Source of the DNA: Elusimicrobia bacterium CG08_land_8_20_14_0_20_59_10
Lineage (GTDB): Bacteria; Elusimicrobiota; Elusimicrobia; Elusimicrobiales; UBA9959
Length of the DNA: 13,732 nt
NCBI GenBank assembly: GCA_002779045.1
Contig: PEXO01000436.1
Span: forward strand, 1-13,732
Direction of reading: 5' to 3'
Part shown: positions 1 through 6,608 of the stretch, piece after piece
How positions within the stretch are numbered: position 1 is the stretch's first letter
How the letters are laid out: every line of letters starts with the position of its first letter
Notes under the pieces: generated by a model
Seen by the model: the letters and a program-made list of their open reading frames with translations, nothing else
The model's database searches: none
Told to the model about the DNA's origin: nothing
Program-made: the position numbers and the translations under genes

Positions 1-623
1 ACGCAGCCGGGAGCCTGGAACACCTCCCTGCCCACCAGGTTGACGCAGAACGGGAAGAGATGGTCCTTCTCCCGGGAAACCTTTTCCACGACAAAGATAT
101 TATACATGCCGGGGCCGGCCGCTTGCTGGAAGAAATCCACCTCCAGCGAAGAAGTATCCCCCTTGCGGCGGGACGACTGGAAGGCCGTCACATATTCCGC
201 CCAGTACTGCCGCATAGTTTTACCTTTATCAGCCCCGCTCCGCAGCGTATACGACATGAAGATATCCATGGCTTCCCCGCCCAGGTCAGGGGCTTCCACG
301 GCGGCGGTCGGCGGCGCCTGTGCCTCTTTCTTCTCTCCCACAAGGATAAGAAGCAGGATAAGCCCGGCGCCCGCCGCCAAGGGCCGCAGGTAGTCTTTCA
401 TGAAGGAACCCAGGAAAGTCCCCAGCGCGGAAGGCTTCAGCTCTTTCTTGTTTTCCACGCCAGGAGGCGGAGGAGGCGCCGCCTGCATACCGGGTTCAAG
501 TTCTTTTGCCGCCAAAGTGGTCGCAAGGTCCGCGCCGCAAACCCCGCAGCACCTGGCCGCCGGACCGTTCTTTTCCCCGCAGGCGGGGCATTTTTTTGAT
601 TCAACGCATTCTTGAAAGTCCAT
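1..623 (-). CDS. Zinc-ribbon single-pass membrane protein (partial, C-terminus off window)
   Basis: The minus-strand frame is open from an ATG at 623 to the window edge, giving 207 complete codons without a stop, so the C-terminus lies outside. Residues 12-29 form a CxxC...CCxxC zinc ribbon (C12, C15, C25/C26, C29). A Pro-rich linker follows (about 49-55), then one hydrophobic segment (about 81-97) and a soluble domain that includes a Met-Arg-Gln-Tyr-Trp stretch near 137-141. The expected topology is a cytoplasmic zinc ribbon and an extracytoplasmic C-terminal domain. I do not recognise the C-terminal domain. There is no Shine-Dalgarno; a TAGAAT box lies 9 nt before the ATG, suggesting a very short leader. 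The architecture resembles the protein at 13257-13652. The coding call is firm; the function is unknown. Confidence 0.8.
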   Translation of the reverse strand, partial: MDFQECVESKKCPACGEKNGPAARCCGVCGADLATTLAAKELEPGMQAAPPPPPGVENKKELKPSALGTFLGSFMKDYLRPLAAGAGLILLLILVGEKKEAQAPPTAAVEAPDLGGEAMDIFMSYTLRSGADKGKTMRQYWAEYVTAFQSSRRKGDTSSLEVDFFQQAAGPGMYNIFVVEKVSREKDHLFPFCVNLVGREVFQAPGC

Positions 624-632
624 AGTACGGAT

Positions 633-638
633 ATTCTA
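633..638 (-). promoter_or_regulatory. Putative -10 box (TAGAAT) of the zinc-ribbon gene
   Basis: Reading the minus strand, TTTTTGTAGAATA ends 8 nt before the ATG at 623. Transcription would start within a few bases of the start codon, and no Shine-Dalgarno is visible. The same 13-mer recurs on the minus strand at 10146-10158. No good -35 hexamer is seen. Confidence 0.45.
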
Positions 639-700
639 CAAAAAGACCGGCCGGAAATCTCTCTCCCCCGCTTAACGGGAACGCGTTCTTCCGGCCTGCA

Positions 701-728
701 AAAGAAAACCGCCGGGAGCACCCGGCGG
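701..728 (-). terminator. Rho-independent terminator
   Basis: On the minus strand CCGCCGGG (728-721), a 4-nt loop and CCCGGCGG (716-709) form a perfect 8-bp GC stem followed by TTTTCTTT (708-701). It lies downstream of the nucleotidyltransferase gene ending at 816 and insulates the gene starting at 623. Confidence 0.8.
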
Positions 729-739
729 CCGGACCGCAT

Positions 740-745
740 ATTATA
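740..745 (-). promoter_or_regulatory. Consensus TATAAT box just upstream of a terminator
   Basis: A perfect TATAAT on the minus strand (745 to 740) would start RNA near 733 and run straight into the terminator at 728-701, giving an RNA of only about 30 nt. No -35 element is obvious. It may be fortuitous. Confidence 0.25.
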
Positions 746-815
746 CCCCGCATCCTGTTTAACTCCGGGCCCTGGCAGTTCTCTAAATTCGGGGTCCGGC
801 CCGCTTCCCCTTTCT

Positions 816-1127
816 TCAGCGGATCATTACCGCTGTTCTTTTTATCTCCTTACGGTAATCGCTCCCGGTATCGGCCCAGTCCACTAAGGCCACCGGGAAA
901 GGCAGACCCGAGGTCGTAAAGGCCGCGGTTATTTCCTTCATGCGCTCGGCGCCCAGCGGCTTGTCCGCCATTATCGCCAGGTCCAGGTAGGAGCGGGACT
1001 TGGCATTAGCGGCGGTCCTGGAACCATAGACCATCACCCCGCAGCCCGGGACAAAGCCGGAGAGGATGCTTTTGATCTTCCGCATATGAACGGGCTTCAG
1101 TGAAATTCCGGAGTTCTTGGTCGCCAT
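816..1127 (-). CDS. Small nucleotidyltransferase-fold (MNT-type) protein, catalytic site altered
   Basis: This 103-residue protein has the layout of small NTP_transf_2 (MinNT/MNT) proteins: an N-terminal helix, a VMVYGSR motif (residues 31-37), a second acidic strand, LVDWADTGSDYRKEI (81-95), and a short hydrophobic end. Family members transfer nucleotides to protein or small-molecule targets and many act with a HEPN partner as MntA/HepT-like toxin-antitoxin pairs. In the usual hSDhDh motif the first Asp is Tyr here (S46-Y47-L48-D49), and the Gly after GSR is Ala. D49 and D83 remain, so activity is doubtful. No HEPN gene lies next to it. There is no Shine-Dalgarno; an extended -10 box sits 5 nt before the ATG. 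It is divergent from glyS. Confidence 0.75.
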   Translation of the reverse strand: MATKNSGISLKPVHMRKIKSILSGFVPGCGVMVYGSRTAANAKSRSYLDLAIMADKPLGAERMKEITAAFTTSGLPFPVALVDWADTGSDYRKEIKRTAVMIR

Positions 1128-1132
1128 ACTTC

Positions 1133-1141
1133 TTTATACCA
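1133..1141 (-). promoter_or_regulatory. Extended -10 (TGG-TATAAA), leaderless-type promoter
   Basis: The minus strand reads TGGTATAAAGAAGT directly before the ATG at 1127. The spacing between the -10 box and the start codon is 5 nt, so the transcript would begin at or very near the start codon. Confidence 0.5.
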
Positions 1142-1190
1142 TATTCAGCGCGGGCACAAAGGGATATAACAGCGTGTTCCGGACATTTCA

Positions 1191-1196
1191 TATAAT
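1191..1196 (+). promoter_or_regulatory. Putative -10 box (TATAAT) for glyS
   Basis: A perfect TATAAT lies 61 nt before the glyS ATG, giving an estimated leader of about 55 nt. No convincing -35 hexamer is found 16-18 nt upstream. Confidence 0.45.
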
Positions 1197-1257
1197 ATCC
1201 ACCGTGATAACGACGTGACCGGACCAGAGGGCGGAACGAACGCTTACAGGGGATATT

Positions 1258-2706
1258 ATGGCAAAACTGACAAAGATGGACGACATAGTCTCGCTGTGCA
1301 AAAGGCGCGGCTTCATTTTTCAATCGAGCGAGATCTACGGCGGCCTGGCAAGCTGCTACGACTACGGCCCGCTCGGCGTGGAGCTGAAGAACAATATTAA
1401 AAAGGCCTGGTGGAAAAGCGTGGTCCAGATGCGCGACGACGTGGTGGGCCTGGACTGCAGCATCCTCATGCACCCGCTGGTCTGGAAGGCCTCGGGCCAT
1501 GCCGACCATTTTTCCGACCTGGTCGCGGAATGCAGAAAATGCAATACGAGGACACGGGTGGACCAGCTTAAGGACGCCCCGGGGGGGGCCGCGGCGGGAC
1601 CCGCCGGCGCGGGGGACCTGGGCGGGAAGGTCTGCCCTTCCTGCGGCACAGCGGGGAATTTCACCCAGCCGATGCCCTTCAAACTGATGTTCGAGACCAG
1701 CATGGGCGCCAACCGCGAGGACGCCATGACGCTTTACCTGCGGCCGGAAACGGCCCAGGGGATCTTCGCCAACTTCAGGAACGTCCTGGACACCACGCGG
1801 GTAAAGATACCTTTCGGCATCGCGCAGATAGGCAAGAGCTTCCGCAACGAGGTGACCACCAAGGCCTTCATCTTCAGAACGCGCGAATTCGAACAGGCGG
1901 AGCTGGAATTCTTCTGCGAGCCCGGGACCGACGAGAACTGGTTCGGGCACTGGAAAGAGCAGCGCTTCAACTGGTACCTGGACCTGGGCATAAAAAAAGA
2001 GAACCTGCGCTTCAGGGAGCATGAAAAGGACGAACTGGCGCATTATGCTAAAGGCTGCGCCGATATAGAATACCTCTTCCCCTTCGGCTCCGGCGACTGG
2101 CAGGAACTGGAAGGCATCGCCAACCGCACCGATTACGACTTGCGCCAGCACCAGCGCGGGATACGCACCTCCAATTCCTGGCAGGAATCCAAGGGCGACC
2201 TTTCCAAGGTGACGCTGCGGGAGGAGGAGGCGGACTATATGAAAGGCCCCCTCTCCTACTATGACGAAGAAAAGAAAGGCAGGTACATCCCCTACGTTAT
2301 CGAACCCAGCGCGGGAATAGACAGGAGCACGCTGGCCTTCCTGGTGGACGCTTACGACGAGGAGGAGGTGCGCGGGGAGACCCGCAATGTGCTGCGTTTC
2401 TCCCCCGCTCTCGCCCCTGTAAAAGCGGGCATTTTCCCGCTTACCAACAAGGAAGGGATGCCCCAAACCGCGCGGAACCTCTACAACAGCCTGAGGGGAC
2501 GCTTCAACTGTTTCTACGACGAGAAGGGGGCGATAGGCCGGCGCTACCGCAGGCAGGACGAGGCCGGCACCCCGTTCTGCATAACGGTGGACGGGCAGAC
2601 CGCGCAGGACCAGGCGGTCACCGTGCGCGAACGCGATTCCATGGTACAGACCCGCGTGGCGCTGGACCAGGTGAAGAATTACCTCAGTGAAAAGCTCGGC
2701 CTATGA
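1258..2706 (+). CDS. glyS: Glycyl-tRNA synthetase, single-chain alpha2 type
   Basis: This 482-residue class II aminoacyl-tRNA synthetase charges tRNA-Gly with glycine. It is the homodimeric, eukaryote/Firmicutes-like form, not the glyQ/glyS alpha2beta2 form. Visible landmarks are YGGLASCYDYGPLG (27-40), a zinc site formed by C92/C95 and C126/C129, RPETAQGIF (162-170), motif 2 FRNEV...FRTREFEQAELEFF (195-219), motif 3 EPSAGIDRS (349-357), and an anticodon-binding domain from about 385 (APVKAGIFPLTNKEG). The zinc loop carries a low-complexity Gly/Ala/Pro insertion (about 109-123) encoded over a run of eight G near 1581-1588. The start is fixed by AGGGG (1248-1252), 5 nt before the ATG. The gene stands alone, divergent from the nucleotidyltransferase-like gene. 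The length is close to the usual size for the family. Confidence 0.97.
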   Translation: MAKLTKMDDIVSLCKRRGFIFQSSEIYGGLASCYDYGPLGVELKNNIKKAWWKSVVQMRDDVVGLDCSILMHPLVWKASGHADHFSDLVAECRKCNTRTRVDQLKDAPGGAAAGPAGAGDLGGKVCPSCGTAGNFTQPMPFKLMFETSMGANREDAMTLYLRPETAQGIFANFRNVLDTTRVKIPFGIAQIGKSFRNEVTTKAFIFRTREFEQAELEFFCEPGTDENWFGHWKEQRFNWYLDLGIKKENLRFREHEKDELAHYAKGCADIEYLFPFGSGDWQELEGIANRTDYDLRQHQRGIRTSNSWQESKGDLSKVTLREEEADYMKGPLSYYDEEKKGRYIPYVIEPSAGIDRSTLAFLVDAYDEEEVRGETRNVLRFSPALAPVKAGIFPLTNKEGMPQTARNLYNSLRGRFNCFYDEKGAIGRRYRRQDEAGTPFCITVDGQTAQDQAVTVRERDSMVQTRVALDQVKNYLSEKLGL

Positions 2707-2779
2707 CCGCACGGCTCCGGACCGGCCGCGGGCCATTAGACCCTGCGGGGCCTGGGCCTAAAGGCGCTTACGCCCGGAA

Positions 2780-2788
2780 TGATATTAA
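2780..2788 (+). promoter_or_regulatory. Putative extended -10 (TGA-TATTAA)
   Basis: TGATATTAA precedes the Shine-Dalgarno GGAGG (2821-2825) of the gene at 2833. A second AT-rich candidate (TATACA, 2796-2801) lies just downstream. Which one is used cannot be decided from sequence. Confidence 0.35.
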
Positions 2789-2832
2789 CCTAACATATAC
2801 ATAAGCGGTTGCAGGTATATGGAGGATGATAA

Positions 2833-3486
2833 ATGAAAAAAATAATACTGTTCCTTGTAGCTGTTTCGGTAGTCTCCCCGGCTTACTCCCTTGCTTTCTC
2901 CCTCAACAAACTGCAAGTCTCCGACTTTAACGCAAAGACCGCCGTAGTGCCCGCGCCGTCGGCGCCCGTCAAAGCGGAAACACAGGTTTCGCAGGACCTG
3001 GTCAACAAGTTCAACCAGATCAAGAACGACATCTGGCGCCTTGAGAGCGACACCACCTGGCTGCGCAACGACATAAACCGGCTTGAAGCGGAGGCCCGCA
3101 GCATAGAACAGGGTTCGCAGAACGCCTTCTTCTCCAACGATCTGCGCAGCATGGCCCGGAGCATGTCCGACTGGAGCAACAGGGCACAGAGGCTTTCCAT
3201 GTCCGTAAAGCAGCTGCTCCCCCTGGCCGTAAAGGACAAAAAGCTCAACGACCTTGCCCGCGACATACAATGGGACGCGCGGGACCTTTACAACCGCTTC
3301 CAGTTCGACATACAGAACGCGGCGCAGCAGCTGGAGTGGACCGTCCGCAGGATAGACACCGACCTTGTGGGCTATGACGCCCAATGGCAGGCCTCTGATA
3401 TCAGCAGCCAGGCCCGGGACCTGCAGTGGAAGACCCGCGACCTGCAATGGGACGTTCAGACACTGGTCAGCAAGACCCAGCCTTAA
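2833..3486 (+). CDS. Secreted Trp-rich helical (coiled-coil) protein of unknown function
   Basis: The 217-residue product starts with a clear Sec signal peptide (K2-K3, hydrophobic 4-16, likely cleavage after AYS at 17-19). A Pro/Ala linker (about 38-49) follows, then a long polar helix-forming region. Trp recurs at 68, 76, 114, 147, 169, 185, 199 and 206, mostly in ARDLQW- or IQWDARDL-like units, and the last part carries near-repeats RDLQWKT and RDLQWDV. This looks like a periplasmic or secreted coiled-coil protein with aromatic positions on one face. I do not recognise a family. GGAGG sits 7 nt before the ATG, so the start is secure. It ends at a strong bidirectional terminator shared with alaX on the other strand. 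Confidence 0.85.
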   Translation: MKKIILFLVAVSVVSPAYSLAFSLNKLQVSDFNAKTAVVPAPSAPVKAETQVSQDLVNKFNQIKNDIWRLESDTTWLRNDINRLEAEARSIEQGSQNAFFSNDLRSMARSMSDWSNRAQRLSMSVKQLLPLAVKDKKLNDLARDIQWDARDLYNRFQFDIQNAAQQLEWTVRRIDTDLVGYDAQWQASDISSQARDLQWKTRDLQWDVQTLVSKTQP

Positions 3487-3520
3487 GAGCACCCGCGCAA
3501 AATAGTTCCGGTCTCTCCGC

Positions 3521-3564
3521 AAAAAGAAAAGTCCCGGCGTTTATCCGCCGGGACTTTTCTTTTT
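3521..3564. terminator. Bidirectional terminator, 19-bp perfect inverted repeat
   Basis: AAAAAGAAAAGTCCCGGCG (3521-3539), a 6-nt loop and its exact reverse complement (3546-3564) give a T-rich tail on either strand. It serves the convergent genes ending at 3486 (plus) and 3563 (minus) and overlaps the TAA stop of the latter. Confidence 0.9.
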
Positions 3565-4021
3565 ACCCCTTCGTCGCCGGGCCGGCGGTTCCCAGTTTAA
3601 ACCTTACCCTCAGCACGCCGTTGCCGAAACTGCTGGAGATTATCCTGAAGCCGCCGATCTCCGCCGTGGAGCTCACATGCGGCCCGCTGCACGGGCAGGC
3701 GTCATAATCCCCTATAACTATAATGCGCAGCCTGTCCCCGGTCCCTTCCGGCAGGCGCCCCAGGTCGAACTTCTCCGCGGCCTCCCGCAACGAGATGAAG
3801 TCCTTCCTTACCGGCAGGTCGGCCCTGACCGCCTCGTTCACCCTCTTCTCCAGTTCGACCGTCTCCTCCGCGGTGAGGCCGCGGGAGAACCGGTAATCGC
3901 ATTTGGATCTCTTTTTTTCGATGTGGGAGCTGAAAGCCCGGCTGCAGCCGAACAGGCGCACCATTGCCTGGTTCAGCAGGTGCTCGGCCGTGTGCATCCT
4001 GGGTTCGGAATAGTCCTTCAT
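3563..4021 (-). CDS. alaX: AlaX-type free-standing alanyl-tRNA editing protein
   Basis: This 152-residue protein matches the second additional domain (SAD) shared by AlaRS and ThrRS editing sites. The zinc/active-site signature HxxxH is H10-T-A-E-H14 and the CxxxH signature is C111-S-G-P-H115, followed by a typical T-A-E-I-G-G-F strand. Free-standing AlaX proteins hydrolyse mischarged tRNA-Ala (for example Ser- or Gly-tRNA-Ala) in the cytoplasm. There is no catalytic synthetase domain, so it acts in trans. The size fits short AlaX forms, though substrate specificity cannot be read from sequence. It lies 25 nt downstream of proC on the same strand, probably co-transcribed. The Shine-Dalgarno is weak (GGGA about 9 nt before the ATG). 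Confidence 0.88.
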   Translation of the reverse strand: MKDYSEPRMHTAEHLLNQAMVRLFGCSRAFSSHIEKKRSKCDYRFSRGLTAEETVELEKRVNEAVRADLPVRKDFISLREAAEKFDLGRLPEGTGDRLRIIVIGDYDACPCSGPHVSSTAEIGGFRIISSSFGNGVLRVRFKLGTAGPATKG

Positions 4022-4046
4022 CGCCGCTTTTCCCGGTCCGTCACCC

Positions 4047-4898
4047 TCACCGCTCCCCCGCCGCCTTCCCGCGGAACAGCCTCGCGGCCTTTTCGTTAGA
4101 GGTCACTATGCCCGTTATCATGGCGGAGCTGAAACCGTGATGCTCCATTTCATTAAGGCCTTCAATGGTGCAGCCGCACGGGGTGGTAACCTTATCTATC
4201 TCGCTCTCCGGGTGGCCCTGCCGGCCCAGCAGCAGCGAGGCCGCTCCCCTGGCGGTCTGGGCCGCCATTATCAGCGCCTCTTCCGAATGGAACCCTATCT
4301 GCGTGCCGCCCTGCGAAGCCGCGCGGATGGCGCGCAGGAAGAAAGCTATACCGCAGCCGGTCAGCGCGGTGGCGGAAAGCATAAGCTCCTCGTCAATGAC
4401 CAGCGTTTTTCCAAGCGCGTCGAAGATGGCTTTAGCCCGGGCCAGCGCGTCCCGGCTCCCCGGGGCGGCGCAGAGGCAGGTCATGGCCTCGCGTATGGCT
4501 ATGGCGGTATTGGTCATGGCCCTTACCAGGCCGACCTTTTTTTTCAGCCAGGCCGCTATCTGCGTCGTGCTCACCCCCGAAACTATCGAGATCACTATGT
4601 GACGCCGCGCGTTCAGCACGGGGCCGAGCTCGCGCGCCAGCGCCTCGATCTGCCGCGGGCCGACGGCCAGGATGATTATCTCCGCCTGTTTGACGGCGGC
4701 GCGGTTGTCCGAACCCACGCGAAATTTCGCGCCGCGCAGCTCCTCCAGCAGCTCCGGGCGGCGGCGGGTAAGGATTATATTCTCCGGCCGGAAACGCCCC
4801 GAAGCGGCCAGCCCCCTGGCGATGGCCGAGCCGATATTGCCCGCCCCGATTATCGCTATTTTCCCCGCCGCGTTCTTTCTTGTCCTGTTCTGTTCCAT
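4047..4898 (-). CDS. proC: Pyrroline-5-carboxylate reductase family protein
   Basis: The 283-residue protein (from the ATG at 4898) reduces pyrroline-5-carboxylate to proline with NAD(P)H if it is a true ProC. An N-terminal Rossmann motif GAGNIG lies at 18-23. The middle motif is AMTNTA (127-132), where classical ProC has M-P-N-T-P. The C-terminal dimer domain has TGCGIAFF (180-187) where SGSGPAY is usual, and VTTPCGCTIEGL (237-248) for the usual VxSPGGTTI. It is therefore a divergent ProC branch, and a different imine-reductase substrate is possible. An in-frame ATG at 4910 would add four residues. I prefer 4898 because a TAAAAT box overlapping the upstream ATG would leave only 4898 on the mRNA. 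It is followed by alaX. Confidence 0.88.
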   Translation of the reverse strand: MEQNRTRKNAAGKIAIIGAGNIGSAIARGLAASGRFRPENIILTRRRPELLEELRGAKFRVGSDNRAAVKQAEIIILAVGPRQIEALARELGPVLNARRHIVISIVSGVSTTQIAAWLKKKVGLVRAMTNTAIAIREAMTCLCAAPGSRDALARAKAIFDALGKTLVIDEELMLSATALTGCGIAFFLRAIRAASQGGTQIGFHSEEALIMAAQTARGAASLLLGRQGHPESEIDKVTTPCGCTIEGLNEMEHHGFSSAMITGIVTSNEKAARLFRGKAAGER

Positions 4899-4908
4899 AG
4901 TTTTATCC

Positions 4909-4914
4909 ATTTTA
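4909..4914 (-). promoter_or_regulatory. Putative -10 box (TAAAAT) for proC-alaX
   Basis: TAAAAT on the minus strand ends 10 nt before the ATG at 4898 and overlaps the alternative ATG at 4910. No Shine-Dalgarno is seen before either ATG, consistent with a near-leaderless mRNA. Confidence 0.35.
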
Positions 4915-4961
4915 CCGTCTCGCTCTTTAAATCCGGCGACAACTTATTCAGGAAATAAGGC

Positions 4962-6023
4962 TCAGCGCGGAACCCTTACCAGCAGCGGCTGGTAGATTGA
5001 CGGGTCTATGTAGATAAAGTAGATATTCCCGGCGTCCGAAAAGATCTCCTTGGCGGAATAGTACAGTACTCCGGCTTTCGGAGGCGGGGTGTAAAGGGGC
5101 ACTGCCGCAGGCGCCCGGGCAAAGCGGGGAAAGTCCGCGAACTCCACCGCCATCACTTTTTGCGCGGCGAAGCTCATGTAGATCATCCTGTACACTTTTT
5201 TGACCGGGTCGAAGGACAGCGAGGGCTCGCCGGCCACGTCGTCGAAGAAAGCCCCCCGTTCCTTCCGGCTCCACTTCCCTTTATTGGTCAGGAACTCGTA
5301 GCGTGAAAAGTCCTCTACGTAGCGCGGTTTCACGCGCATCAGCGCCAGAGAGGTAAGCCGGCCGTCGCCGGCTTTCGAAAGGCGCCCCAGCACATAAAGG
5401 TATTTCCCCCGCGCAAGCGCGCTGTCGCCTACGGCCAGGCCTTCGGCCCTGAACCCGTCCACCCTTTCGAAAGACAGCGCCCCCGGCTTGGCCTTTTGCG
5501 GCCGCCGTGCCCTGGCCAGGCCGGCCCCCCTGAAAACGAATCCGCCGGGCGCCGCCTTGTCAATGTCCACGTCCATGTAATAAACATAAATATTCTCACC
5601 CAACTGCGCGCCGCCGGCCGCCCAGAACCTTTTTGAAAAGGGGTTTTCCCCTTCCCTGTAGTCTATGAACTCCCTCACCTTGCCGGCCGGAGCGTAAAAG
5701 ACGAAGCCGGGGCTCCTGTAATTGGCGGAGGACAGCGCGGGACTGAGAGCCATGGTATTGCAGGGCATGGCCGTCATATCGGCGGCGGCGTTGAAATTCA
5801 GCGTGGCGGTGGTGACCACGGCGCCCTTCCAACCGCCCAGGATTGTGTCGCCGAAGGTCCAGAGCAGGGCTTCGGAGCCGTCGCCCGCCTTTATCTGTAT
5901 AGGGGTTACCCCGTCCTGTCCGAGAACGCTGCCCAGTCTTTCCGGCGCGAAGACGCCCTCGTTGACCGGCGCGCAATACGCACCCGACGCGCAGAACAGT
6001 AATATCAGAAAGGCGATTTTCAC
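4962..6023 (-). CDS. Secreted beta-propeller-like protein (DUF4185-like)
   Basis: The 353-residue product begins with a Sec signal peptide (K2, hydrophobic 4-12, likely cleavage near AYCA at 15-18). The mature part starts with a segment like that of DUF4185/five-bladed propeller proteins: VLGQDGVTPIQ (33-43) followed by LLWTFGDTILG (53-63), the blade bearing the F-G-D-T turn. The rest alternates short beta-rich segments (for example IYVYYMDVDI and KVYRMIYMSF). It is probably periplasmic, outer-membrane-associated or extracellular, possibly carbohydrate-binding or glycosidase-like, but no catalytic residues can be assigned. The start is GTG at 6021-6023; the alignment of the signal peptide favours it although AGGG lies about 12 nt away. 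The family assignment is tentative and based on memory of the motif. Confidence 0.75.
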   Translation of the reverse strand: MKIAFLILLFCASGAYCAPVNEGVFAPERLGSVLGQDGVTPIQIKAGDGSEALLWTFGDTILGGWKGAVVTTATLNFNAAADMTAMPCNTMALSPALSSANYRSPGFVFYAPAGKVREFIDYREGENPFSKRFWAAGGAQLGENIYVYYMDVDIDKAAPGGFVFRGAGLARARRPQKAKPGALSFERVDGFRAEGLAVGDSALARGKYLYVLGRLSKAGDGRLTSLALMRVKPRYVEDFSRYEFLTNKGKWSRKERGAFFDDVAGEPSLSFDPVKKVYRMIYMSFAAQKVMAVEFADFPRFARAPAAVPLYTPPPKAGVLYYSAKEIFSDAGNIYFIYIDPSIYQPLLVRVPR

Positions 6024-6099
6024 GTTCAGGTTTCCCTATTTTCTCTCAATAAACCGGTAATATTCCATACAAGCCCGCCGATCCCGAAAAAATACAATT

Positions 6100-6564
6100 C
6101 TAGAGCCCTTTGGGAGGCTTGGGGAACAGCAGCGCCTTCAGGTCCGCCACGGCGCTTTCAAGGCTGTCCAGTCTTTTAAGCAGCCGGGACTGGTTGTCCG
6201 CCATGGAGGCCAGCCGGGCGCCCAGCTGGTCGAGTTCTTCCCGTATCGGTTCCGGCCGCGCTTCAGGCAGCGCCTTGGACGGCGCAATGGCCGGCTCCTT
6301 AGGCTCGGGGACCGAGATCAATGACCCCCGCATGGTCAACTCCAGGGGCGATTCGGCGGCCGTGACACGGGGTTTGGCGGGAGCGGGACTTAGAGCGGCC
6401 AGCACTTCGGGATAGGCGGAGGCTTCTTTCCAGCTGCTGGTCTGCCCACCGGCCGGAGTTTCCGGGCAGATAAGAGAGGAAAGGCTGAAGTTCGCTAGCC
6501 CGGAAAGTTTTTCCTTTTCATAGGGGCCGCAGACCTCGTTGTTCATATGTACCCAGTATCTCAT
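6100..6564 (-). CDS. GYF_2 (DUF4339)-like domain protein with C-terminal coiled coil
   Basis: Residues 1-55 fit the GYF_2/DUF4339 pattern. An aromatic strand (Y3-W4-V5-H6) is followed by the G-P-Y core (13-15), a K/E-rich helix, the variable L-I-C-P-E strand and the closing W45. Such domains are thought to bind Pro-rich or partner peptides and often sit beside membrane proteins. A Pro/Ala/Glu-rich linker (about 60-106) leads to a heptad-like helix (107-145) and a Pro-Lys end. There is no signal peptide or membrane segment, so it is cytoplasmic. GGAGGG lies 4 nt before the ATG, fixing the start. It is 44 nt downstream of the ion-channel gene, so co-expression is likely. Confidence 0.8.
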   Translation of the reverse strand: MRYWVHMNNEVCGPYEKEKLSGLANFSLSSLICPETPAGGQTSSWKEASAYPEVLAALSPAPAKPRVTAAESPLELTMRGSLISVPEPKEPAIAPSKALPEARPEPIREELDQLGARLASMADNQSRLLKRLDSLESAVADLKALLFPKPPKGL

Positions 6565-6608
6565 AGGACCCTCCGGAATATCTCCTGCCGTTCAAGTCGG
6601 GAGCTAGA

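Noticed and set aside
485..505. GGGTTCAAG resembling a tRNA T-loop
   Set aside because: It lies inside a coding frame with no acceptor stem or anticodon arm around it.
60..599. Plus-strand 179-codon frame at the left edge
   Set aside because: The translation is low-complexity (Arg/His/Pro-rich) and overlaps the minus-strand zinc-ribbon/TM gene, which has clear motifs.
1006..2466. 486-codon open frame antisense to glyS
   Set aside because: It lies over the well-supported glyS frame, has no domain or Shine-Dalgarno, and arises from GC-rich codon bias in the real gene.
4137..4958. 273-codon plus-strand frame over proC
   Set aside because: The proC motifs are on the minus strand; the plus frame has no recognisable domain.
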